Both the position numbers and the translations under genes were made by a program. Below, in pieces: positions 1 through 7,529 of a DNA stretch of 12,393 bases. Each line of letters starts with the position of its first letter. Position 1 is the first letter of the stretch. This stretch comes from Euperipatoides rowelli (taxonomy: Eukaryota > Onychophora > Udeonychophora > Euonychophora > Peripatopsidae), in assembly GCA_003024985.2 (NCBI GenBank), contig PXIH01S0000571.1. One strand, 5' to 3'. The notes beneath the pieces were generated by a model. It was given only the letters and a program-made list of their open reading frames with translations. It had not been told where the DNA came from and searched no databases.

Positions 1-717
1 CCCCAGCCACAGAGGTGTTAATGAATGGTGAGCTATATCTCTCTCCATAACCATTGTGTCTTAAGTGAGCCATATTTATTATTATATTCATATGTTGTAA
101 AAATTCTTATTCCTATTAAAGTCATGCTTCTTGAAAATAAATAAATTCACACTTTTGTTTCACTAAAGTTCAGCTAGTTTTCTTCATTTCTTTTCCCACT
201 GTTACAAGGCTTTGACAATGCATTTTAGTGTCCAAACCGCTAACAGTAAATATTAGCCTAGTGCGGTATTCTCACTGCAAATTCACTTAAACTTATGTGT
301 ATGAAGCTTTGTAATAACAATTGACAAAAAAAAGATATTAAAAGAAAACAAAGTCCCAGCAAAAGATAGTTAAAAAAAAAATTATTTTTCATTTTTAATT
401 GATAAAAAGACAGTATAGATAAAAATCAAATGTACTACATTAATCTATTTTCTAACAATTAAAATCGTACATGAATTGCTTTAAAAATGTACAAGTCTAT
501 CAAAGAAGTAGAATATAAAATCAAGATTATTTTCTTGCTGAACACAGTGCTGGATATATTTTTTTTCAATAATGGCTAAAAATATGTTTTGATATAATAC
601 ATTAATGAAATATTGCCTATTCATTCTATATTGGAAAGACGAGTAATAGTACATACAGGACGATTGACAGAACATACAGGATGACTAACTTGATGGATTT
701 TTCAAAGTTACAGGATA
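1..717 (-). other. Probable 3' UTR / downstream flank of the minus-strand gene
   Basis: This stretch lies directly downstream, on the minus strand, of the stop codon at 718-720. It is AT-rich and has no supportable coding region; the small open frame at 481-675 has the Phe/Tyr/Ile-rich composition expected by chance. Two hexamers that could direct polyadenylation of a minus-strand transcript are present: ATTAAA (plus-strand TTTAAT at 394-399) and AATAAA (plus-strand TTTATT at 75-80). Both are common by chance in DNA this AT-rich, so the transcript end is not fixed. The 3' UTR call is an inference from the exon next to it. Confidence 0.35.
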
Positions 718-779
718 TCACTCCCAATTATCTGGTACTGGAAACGTTTCAACAACAAGTTTCTTAGCCACTGGTTCAC
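718..779 (-). CDS. C-terminal coding exon of an unidentified protein (partial gene)
   Basis: On the minus strand a good 3' splice site (pyrimidine-rich TTTTTCTTTGTTTCAG ending at 780) is followed by GT, which completes a codon begun in the previous exon. An open frame then encodes EPVAKKLVVETFPVPDNWE and stops at TGA (720-718). The peptide has mixed charge and ordinary composition, unlike the Phe/Ile/Asn/Lys-rich translations elsewhere in the window, which is the main reason to think it is real. Nineteen residues are too few for me to name the protein family. I saw no convincing upstream exon of this gene, so its intron would have to be long or the rest lies outside the window. There is no membrane segment or recognisable motif. 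The alternative is a chance run after an acceptor-like site; I favour a real terminal exon. Confidence 0.5.
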
Positions 780-1250
780 CTGAAACAAAGAAAAATTCAT
801 TACGGTAATTGTCTTTAATATAAAGCCTTTAAACAAGTTTAAAGGCACAAATGACAACAATGTCGAAGGTTTATCATTAGGCATGTGTTAGATTGTCTTT
901 ATTTTCAAGGTTTAGAGGTACAATATGAATCAGAATGGTTTTAAAAGTTTTCACAAAAGGAGGAGTTGCATTTAAAATCAACATTTTTCTTTTTTCATGT
1001 TTATATTTAAAAAAGCTGATTTCAGAAAATTATTGTGCACATGTATTAAACAAAATACTTTGTAACTTTAGATGAACCTTTAAGAAATCATTGGAGGAAT
1101 TGTCTAGAGGTTGTTGTGAAAATCTTCTGTGCATGTCTAGCATACTAAGTCAATATTTTAAACTTCTACATGTCATTTCTTTAGAGGCCCTACCTGAACT
1201 ACCACTCAATAATTTTTTTTTTTTTTTCAATATTTAAAACTTGCTTTAAA
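780..1250. other. AT-rich, probably intronic; no gene seen
   Basis: If the exon at 718-779 is real, this is the 3' part of its last intron on the minus strand. Nothing coding is visible. It contains a run of 15 T at 1213-1227. Confidence 0.35.
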
Positions 1251-1265
1251 TCCTTTCCAACAATG
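1251..1265. repeat. Target-site duplication, low-coordinate copy
   Basis: TCCTTTCCAACAATG is identical to 1546-1560. The match stops at both ends (bases before: A here, C in the other copy; bases after: T here, C in the other copy). The 15-bp length is typical of LINE-machinery (target-primed) insertion. It lies at the 3' end of the minus-strand SINE, next to its A-rich tail. Confidence 0.9.
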
Positions 1266-1465
1266 TTTTTTATTTTGAAAAAAATAAATCTGCCCTCCAA
1301 TGGGAGATAGATGTATTTTTTTGAGAATTAATTAATTAACTATTTATAAATTCAATATATGAAATACCAGGTTCCTATGTGGTGCAAAGGGCAGCGTACT
1401 TGGTAAAAACCTAAAGCGAGCTGTTACAGCTAGGGGAAAAAGCGTTTCATAACTGCCTTAGCCAG

Positions 1466-1476
1466 GGAGCGAATCT
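1466..1476 (-). promoter_or_regulatory. Pol III B box of the SINE
   Basis: AGATTCGCTCC against the usual GGTTCGANTCC: the TTCG core and TCC end are kept, and the first, third and eighth positions differ. It sits 57 bases after the start of the A box, in the T-arm position of the tRNA-like head. Confidence 0.65.
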
Positions 1477-1522
1477 GTACTCCCCATCATATGCCTTCGA
1501 TTTAGCAAGCCGAGTGACAAAG

Positions 1523-1533
1523 CCATTCAACCA
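1523..1533 (-). promoter_or_regulatory. Pol III A box of the SINE
   Basis: TGGTTGAATGG fits the TRGYNNANNNG pattern of tRNA A boxes. It begins 13 bases into the element, slightly further in than in a mature tRNA gene. Confidence 0.65.
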
Positions 1534-1545
1534 CGAAACCGAGAC

Positions 1546-1560
1546 TCCTTTCCAACAATG
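1546..1560. repeat. Target-site duplication, high-coordinate copy
   Basis: TCCTTTCCAACAATG, a perfect copy of 1251-1265, abuts the 5' end of the minus-strand SINE. No mismatch between the copies suggests a fairly young insertion or slow decay. Confidence 0.9.
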
Positions 1561-1578
1561 CATCCTATTTTAGTAAAA

Positions 1579-1845
1579 TTACTTTATTAGAAATATACTG
1601 TAGAATCTCATCAAAGGGCGGCCCCACCAAATATGTACTCCATCCCAATTTCTCAGAAAAGTTAGGTAAAGTTTGCTATCGTCAAGAATACCATCATTAC
1701 ACTTAAACATTTTGATCACCCTCAAAGAAATCCAAACTGTGCAGTGCAACAGCGTGCCTCTAGTTTTTACCTCATTCAGGTGAATGTTTCCAGGTAACCT
1801 AAATGAGTGCACTATTTTAACAACAGTATTTTAAAGAATTTTGAT
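1579..1845 (-). other. Unidentified higher-GC segment with a 77-codon minus-strand open frame
   Basis: This stretch has visibly more G+C than its surroundings and carries an open minus-strand frame at 1579-1812. The translation has ordinary composition with motifs such as FLRNWDGVHIWWGRPL and three Trp residues, unlike chance AT-rich frames. I do not recognise it. An AATAAA (plus-strand TTTATT at 1583-1588) lies at its minus-strand 3' end. It begins just beyond the SINE duplication but is outside the SINE. It could be a fragment of another mobile element, a non-coding repeat or a gene exon. No flanking splice sites or duplications stood out. Confidence 0.3.
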
Positions 1846-2690
1846 TCTAGCCAAACAAGTGTATCTGGGTAGTTTTGCAGTGCATTGTGATAAATCTAAG
1901 GTTCATTAACATGATGATGAACAAGGGTGCCATCTCCTTTTCCCCTTGAATAATAGATAAGTGTGCAGGTACTGCCTTTTTTTTTTTAATCCTAACAAAT
2001 TTATTGCTGTATATTTTCAAAATTGGCATTTGAGTATTCAAGCTTGTATTAATGACTTCTCCTTCTCCAATTCATCACCTGGGGAAACTTCTTTGAATAA
2101 GATGACATTTATTATTTTAATAAGTATAGCCTATCACAATTAAAAAAAAAAACAGATTAAGTTGCTAATTGATCTTAGTATAATCTCTCTACTTTTATAA
2201 ATACTTGGACAGAAAACCTTAGTGATTTGCACAGGTTGTTTGAAATTCTACTTAAGAAAATATTTCATAAAATTATTATTATTATTACTTTAAAATTAAA
2301 ACATTATATGACTTATTAACCCTGCAATATACACATGGATTTTTTATTTATTTATTACTCATCTGTTTTTAACTTTTTTTAATAGCAAGTTTATGGTTTT
2401 ATATTGTATGCTTTCATTAAAATAGGAACTAAAAATCAATATACACATAAATAGATGCATTTTTTAATTGATTGGATTAATACAAAATATATAAACATTT
2501 TAGCTGTTATTCACTTTGAGAATCTAAATAAAGATTTACTTTCCATTTTAATCAAAGCAATGTTCACACATTGATACTGAATGTTCTTTTTAAATCAGTA
2601 TGTTACAATATGAACAAGCTGTTCTTGTTTCTCATTACTTTTTTCATGGGAAAAAAATTGCAGACTGAACCCTTGGTATTTTAGATTTAT
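1846..2690. other. AT-rich, no gene seen
   Basis: Mostly A/T with a short TTA microsatellite at about 2273-2288 and poly-A/poly-T runs. Open frames in this interval (1847-2041 minus, 1961-2143 plus) have no recognisable content. A minus-strand acceptor or further piggyBac remnant close to 2690 cannot be excluded. Confidence 0.5.
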
Positions 2691-2839
2691 TATGGTCACC
2701 ATCATGGGAGTCCTCATTTTCTCTGAATCATTTAATTCTTAGTTTTATGTCCCTAGGGAGTAATTTTATAGTTTGTCTATATTTTAGATGTTCCTGATTC
2801 CTGAAACATTTCTGTACATAGACTTTTCAGAAATCGTCT

Positions 2840-3455
2840 TCAAACAGAGCTCTTTCCTTTGATGCCAGTTTGATCGTGGACATCATTAAACCGTAGGCAT
2901 TTTAGTAAAAACTGAAACCTGTTGATAGACATTACAGCTGGAAATAAATCTATACCAGTACCATGTTTATCCCAGAGTTCGCGAACATTTACATGTGACG
3001 ATTTTAGAACACCTGCTAAATACAGCAAGTCACAAAGTGCCATTATTTAATTTATGTTTGTAGGTTTTGCATCCCTCCCTCGAACATATTAAGCAGAACA
3101 GCTTTCGGTGATGTAGATGTTAGTTTACAATACTGTCAAACATTGCAGGTATAAATTAACAATTCCAAATTTTTAGTGAATCAGACACATTTTACTCCTT
3201 TTACTTCTGGAACCTGGATTATTATATTGTGAGGTCTAATTCTAGGTGTTTTTGGAAGTTCAAACTTAGGCCGTAATGTGAAATCATGACATCAAGTATA
3301 AGAGGAATTTCTATGTACCAGCCTGCCTAATGGAATAGCCTCAGAATCATCCAAGGATAAGCTTTATTGATTAGTGTCTGTGTCACCATCACTTATTTAA
3401 ATTTCATCATCATCTAATACATTCTGATCTTCTTGAATGTCTTTGTCACTTGTTA
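2840..3455 (-). pseudogene. Decayed piggyBac-family transposase (N-terminal half)
   Basis: The open part at 3043-2840 encodes a clear piggyBac DDE-transposase segment: ALCDLLYLAGVLKSSHVN, then RELWDKHGTGIDLF, then MSINRFQFLLKCLRFND. These match the family pattern of a Leu/Ala-rich helix, an ELW block and an MS-x-x-RF-x-x-LL-x-x-LRF-x-D block. Upstream on the same strand, broken by stops and frame changes, are the family's HNIIIQVPEVKG-like motif (about 3230-3190) and an acidic Asp/Glu-rich N-terminal tract with DGDTDT (about 3454-3373). An in-frame TGA at 2842-2840 ends the good frame. The catalytic Asp region is not recognisable; weak traces of it may persist at about 2710-2830. I saw no terminal inverted repeats or TTAA pair. 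The element cannot be active as it stands. Confidence 0.85.
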
Positions 3456-3539
3456 CAATATCTAAGATCAAAGCAATACCACTAGATCTTTAGGATTATC
3501 GGGCTCATACTTTTAGCCATTCATAGAAACAAAATATAG

Positions 3540-4735
3540 TATTTATTCAATATTTGGAAAAATAAGACCACATTATTATTGCTATAGTTGAGTCAGTGAA
3601 TCAGTTATCAAAACTGATGGTCAGTACATAATTTTCCAAAATGCAATGACTGGATGAAAATGTTAGTTTTGTTCCCATTTATCTCCACTATTTTGATGAA
3701 TTTAATCTATTTTGTTAATGTCTAATAAAAGTGCTAAATGTAAATATGTAATATTATAAGTTTATACCATTAGAAAGGTAAAGAAATGGACTACAAAATG
3801 CTTTATTGGAATTTTAATTTATAAAAATGCAATCTACATAGCATAAAAATTCATTTATAACTATACTGTATACCTTTTTCAATAATTGTAAACATAAATA
3901 TTGCTAAAAATATAAAATAAATTTGCAACTGCATTTATGGCCTTGAAACAATTCGCTAGGCTCTAAATTTTTTTTTGTTTTTGAAAAATTAATATATTAT
4001 AAAATTAGATTTTAAAAAGCTATCATGTTTCTACCATGTATTAAAATTTAAAAGAAGTTAAAAATAGCAATTTTATATTCATGTGGTCACTGCATGTATT
4101 GGCTGGCTCAAGTCACTCAGCTATACTATATTATATTGTATATTTCTTACTCACCGCTGTAGACCTTCTAGACTTAAATAAATTCTGTTAATACACATGC
4201 CAGGTAAATTTTATCCAATTTCATTTTAAAACTGTTTAAATAAATGCCTGCAACGACCTGCTAGAGAGACCTACTGTAGACTGACATGCCTCATTGAAGG
4301 TACCTAAGTGTTCAGCCATCTAAAGCATTACCTATATTGACAACACAAGGAATTAATCCCATCGGGTAAAAATAACCCATATGCTGTACTCTAAGGTTAA
4401 TAATAGATTTAAGTAACAAGCTAAATATTATTCAAACTTGATGTCAATTTATTTATTTTGATTAATTTAAAATGAAGTACTTAACATGGTATGTTAGTGA
4501 TTAACCTTTTTTTAACTGTAGAGTATTAATCATATAATGGCCAACCTTTCAGTTGTTTCAAGCTAACAAGGATATCTTGATTGAAAAAATGATGTGAGCA
4601 TTTAACTAAAGAGATTCAAGAAAAGTTATAAGAAGAAAACCATCGTTCTTTTAAAAAGGACACTAACAAGTAGAACTGAAATTGAAAGCTAAATGCTTAC
4701 AGTCTAACCCAGTTGTTATCTTTTTATAGTATTAT
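3540..4735. other. AT-rich, no gene seen
   Basis: No supportable coding region on either strand. A minus-strand sequence matching a consensus 5' splice site (GCG|GTGAGTAAG, around 4145-4156) stands out but has no convincing exon in front of it. Confidence 0.5.
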
Positions 4736-4751
4736 ACTGTTCAGGTAATTC

Positions 4752-4857
4752 TTGATTTACACGGATTTGATTTACAAGTTTTTGGACTAACACAATATAA
4801 GAATTACTACCACTTAGCAAATTACATAGTCAATTATTTAAAATAACGCGATTTACA
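4752..4857. repeat. Relic of a dispersed repeat with GATTTACA motifs
   Basis: TTGATTTACA occurs at 4752-4761 and again at 4767-4776, 15 bases apart, and GATTTACA recurs at 4850-4857 preceded by AACGC. CpG-bearing forms (TACACGGATT, AACGCGATT) suggest an originally GC-richer repeat that has decayed. The family is not identified and the ends are not defined. Confidence 0.3.
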
Positions 4858-4860
4858 AAA

Positions 4861-5690
4861 AAATATATATATTTAATTTAGAATAAAAATAAGATGACGC
4901 AATCCTATCAAAATGAAAAAGTAATTCAGTTTCTAGGCTTTTGTTAATGTTATAATAGTCTGAGAAAAATGAATTTATTCATTTATTTCAAATTGATTAA
5001 AAATCTTTATGGAAATGTCTTTCTATGAATAAATGTTATGACTGTTAGCCTAAATTCAAATCCATCCCTCTGCTAATACCACATCTAAAGGTACACTTTT
5101 TAGTACATTAACCCAACAGAATATAATAAAAGAAATGCTGTTTTTTTGTTTTCATCACTTCCCCTAACCATTATCATTTCCTTTAAAATATTTGTTTTAT
5201 TTATACGGATATCCAAGCAAACAACTCCAGCATAAATCAAAAATTAAGTGCATATTGAAACTTTTAATGCAAACAAATTTCATCATTGTGTATCTTGTAT
5301 TTTATTTCACCAATGGATACATTTCCTCTTTCTGTGTGCTCTGAAAATGTACAAAAAATTTGAAAAATCAATAACTACTAAATCGAGAAAAATCAATAAA
5401 CAGATAAAAATATGTCCAGTCAAAGTCTAGACAACATTTTTTTTAATTCCCCATTAAATGATGCACTCCAAGTCTTTCTTTGACATATTGAGTCACATTG
5501 TATGAAATATGCCGATGACATGGTTTTGAATTTTCAACAAAATAAAACCTATAACCAATATTTTATTATAAAAATGACACTTCTCATACATACTAAACTA
5601 AACAGAGTGGAAAAATTGAACTATTTAAATCTATCTAGAGATCAGAAAAATCATTAGAATTCAAAATTTTTAGAAAGCCTGCCTCCAACA
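4861..5690. other. AT-rich, no gene seen
   Basis: Nothing coding stands out. The plus-strand open frame at 5248-5430 has no recognisable motif and the composition expected by chance. Confidence 0.5.
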
Positions 5691-5693
5691 ATA

Positions 5694-5714
5694 TACGTCA
5701 CTCAAAATGGCAGC
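5694..5714 (+). promoter_or_regulatory. Candidate core-promoter cluster: CRE-like and YY1-like motifs
   Basis: TACGTCA at 5694-5700 matches seven of the eight bases of a cAMP-response element. AAAATGGCAGC at 5704-5714 differs by one base from the YY1 consensus AANATGGCGGC. In animal genomes YY1 sites often lie just downstream of the start of TATA-less genes, sometimes with the motif's ATG used for translation. Here that ATG (5707) opens a 61-codon frame beginning MAAVQQVF and then turning into Phe/Tyr-rich sequence typical of T-rich DNA. A GTGATT donor-like site follows at 5866. No downstream exon was found, so a promoter is only a possibility. Confidence 0.2.
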
Positions 5715-5739
5715 GGTGCAACAAGTCTTTTGTTGCACC
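5715..5739. repeat. Perfect 10-bp hairpin
   Basis: GGTGCAACAA (5715-5724) and its exact reverse complement TTGTTGCACC (5730-5739) enclose a 5-base loop, GTCTT. The arms are far richer in G+C than the surroundings, so this is less likely to be chance than the many A/T palindromes nearby. It directly follows the CRE/YY1-like motifs. Confidence 0.6.
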
Positions 5740-7440
5740 AGATGCTTTTTTTATTATTTTGTATATATTTTTACCTTATGTGGATATTTATTATTTTTAT
5801 TTTATGATTTTATATGTTTTATGACTTACATGTTTATCCAAGAGCTCATGTCAAGTTTGAGAGAGGTGATTTGGATTCTTCGTTTTCGTTAATTTGAAGT
5901 GTTGATGTTTAGTGTTTTTCACATACTGTACGTCTTCATTAATTCTTCACAGAGACGTATATTTTTGTGTTGAATATAACATATTTCTATTTGCTCAACT
6001 GTAGAACTATACCAGGTGTTGATAATTCTCCTTTTTACTTTTCCGTTTGTTCATTTATTTATTAAGTCACAAATCATTTGAGGATACCTGAGAATTTGCC
6101 AACTTCATCTTTCAATATTCTGGTTTGTAATATTAACGTTATTACATAACGTTGACAAAAGGCTTGCTCAACTATATTTTACTGCATCAATTAATAATGA
6201 ATCTGTTTTGGAGTAAACTTTTAACTTGGTTATCACATTCTTAAACTTTTAGATAAACTGTTTTAATTCATCATCTTTTGCTTTGACAACTATTTTATTT
6301 TATTTTACAGATATCAAGTTTATATTTTATTATATGGATACAGATGGATGTTCTCGGATTCCTGAATCAATTTGGATTGACTTTGAATTTTATGATTTGA
6401 CTTTTATTTTGTATTTAGACTTTTTTTATATATATTTTCTATTATACCAATTATCTCTTGTTTTGGAATATAATGTAAGTGCTCCCACATCCATCCGGGA
6501 TAGGAAGCACATTTTAAAAAAGTTAATTCTTTCACTATTAACAAGCACTGAGCCAAATTTGTTTGCTCGAGTGATGTTTGTAATTTTTATATCTGTTAGT
6601 TTAATAATAATAAACCCTGAATAATGTTAATAATAATAAAACATAGGTACAGATCTCATTACTCCATTTAACACTGAAAATTATATAATTTTTGTAGTGA
6701 ACTTAATCCTATGACACAAATAAATAAAATTATAAGCCATAGCACCAAATTAATTTATTTCAAAATGTCCTGCTTTGCACTCGGGTAATTTATTATTCGG
6801 CTTAATCATAAAACCGCACTAGCAAATTCAGAGTAAAATCAAACTCCTATTGAACAACTGGATAGACTTAAGTTTATGGCAGCACACATTTTAAAGCTAA
6901 GCTGTTTATTATTTATCTTAGCCTGGTTCCGTTCATTAAGAAAGTAAGTGATTAATTCATAACAAAGTAGCTAATTCTTATATTTTGAAAATTCTTATGG
7001 CTCATTTATGAACTTTGTCCTAAGCAAGTCATTCTTGATAATATAATTCACTGATTTCACATGTTTGTGCTATTTACTCTATGCGGGTCTTCTTAAATAC
7101 ATTCTTTTTATTTCACCTGAAACTTTATAGATAGTTCTCAATTTAAGTGATTTTAATTTAAACATTTTTTGAATAACATCAATTTAATACTAACATTGTT
7201 TTATTTACATGGTAATTGTTTGAAAAAAAAATTATAAATTGAGATAACTACAGTATCTTGCTCTGTAATATTTGCTCATTGTCATTTTATTTCATTCTTG
7301 CTTACACCTACACCTGCCATATCAAAAAATAGGAAATTAATTAATCAAACAAGTATCTAAATACCTTTTTTTTTTAGAAACTTTAACTGTTAAAAAAAAA
7401 TAAAAAATACAACAACATTAATTTCTTTCTTAACATCTAA
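5740..7440. other. AT- and T-rich, no gene supported
   Basis: The plus strand is T-rich over about 5740-6620, which produces long Phe/Tyr/Ile-rich open frames (5707-5892 and the 113-codon frame at 6283-6624). These look like composition effects, although the second has a long hydrophobic run. No conserved motif is seen in either. The rest is plain A/T sequence. Confidence 0.45.
6135..6153. repeat. Perfect short inverted repeat
   Basis: AACGTTAT (6135-6142) and ATAACGTT (6146-6153) flank TAC. Each arm contains the CpG palindrome AACGTT. It has the form of a dimeric protein-binding site, but may be chance. Confidence 0.35.
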
Positions 7441-7457
7441 TCAGCTGTTTCTATTTA

Positions 7458-7528
7458 TAATCTAGACCAGAACTTTGGAATATTCCCATGTTCTGGTATT
7501 AGAGAAGCTTCACTATTAATCTAGATTA
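7458..7528. repeat. Interrupted inverted repeat with nested palindromes
   Basis: A continuous left arm of 16 bases (7458-7473, TAATCTAGACCAGAAC) is matched by a right arm split in two. GTTCTGG (7490-7496) pairs with the inner 7 bases and TCTAGATTA (7520-7528) with the outer 9. The two right-hand parts are separated by 23 bases containing the palindrome GAAGCTTC (7504-7511). The inner loop contains the palindrome GGAATATTCC (7477-7486). All 16 arm pairs are perfect. The result could fold as a three-way junction. No known element is recognised. Confidence 0.5.
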
Positions 7529-7529
7529 C

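Larger units (their letters stand above)
1266..1545 (-). mobile_element. tRNA-derived SINE, full-length insertion
   Basis: Read on the minus strand, the element starts at 1545 with a tRNA-like head. An A box, TGGTTGAATGG, lies at 1533-1523. A B box, AGATTCGCTCC, lies at 1476-1466. The 57-base spacing suits a class II tRNA with a long variable arm. An anticodon-like GCT (1506-1504) sits in a loop TTGCTAA with a mostly paired stem, so the source resembles tRNA-Ser(GCT); this assignment is an inference. The body (1465-1266) is unrelated to tRNA and includes the perfect inverted repeat AGCTGT-T-ACAGCT (1419-1431), a short TTAA-type run near 1326-1340, and an A-rich 3' end finishing AAAATAAAAAA at 1266. 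Exact 15-bp duplications flank both ends, which fixes the boundaries. Such elements are transcribed by RNA polymerase III and mobilised by a partner LINE; none is visible here. I cannot name the family. Confidence 0.85.

Noticed and set aside
1466-1545. A functional tRNA-Ser gene
   Set aside because: Stems are mismatched, the B box is degenerate and the sequence continues into a SINE body with A-rich tail and target-site duplication, so it is a SINE head.
2273-2288. TTA microsatellite and the many poly-A/poly-T runs
   Set aside because: Short and expected in DNA this AT-rich. Not worth separate entries.
4140-4190. Consensus minus-strand splice donor GCG|GTGAGTAAG with a possible acceptor about 30 bases before it
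   Set aside because: In the frame needed to join the exon at 718-779 the 30-base candidate contains a stop, and no other exon is seen.
6283-6624. 113-codon plus-strand open frame, the longest in the window
   Set aside because: The translation is dominated by Phe, Tyr, Ile and Leu as expected from T-rich DNA, and no motif, splice context or conserved block is visible.
6910-6950. Plus-strand acceptor/donor pair enclosing a 22-base microexon-like piece (TTATCTTAG ... AAAGTAAGTG)
   Set aside because: No other exon lies nearby in a compatible frame. In a window this size such pairs occur by chance.
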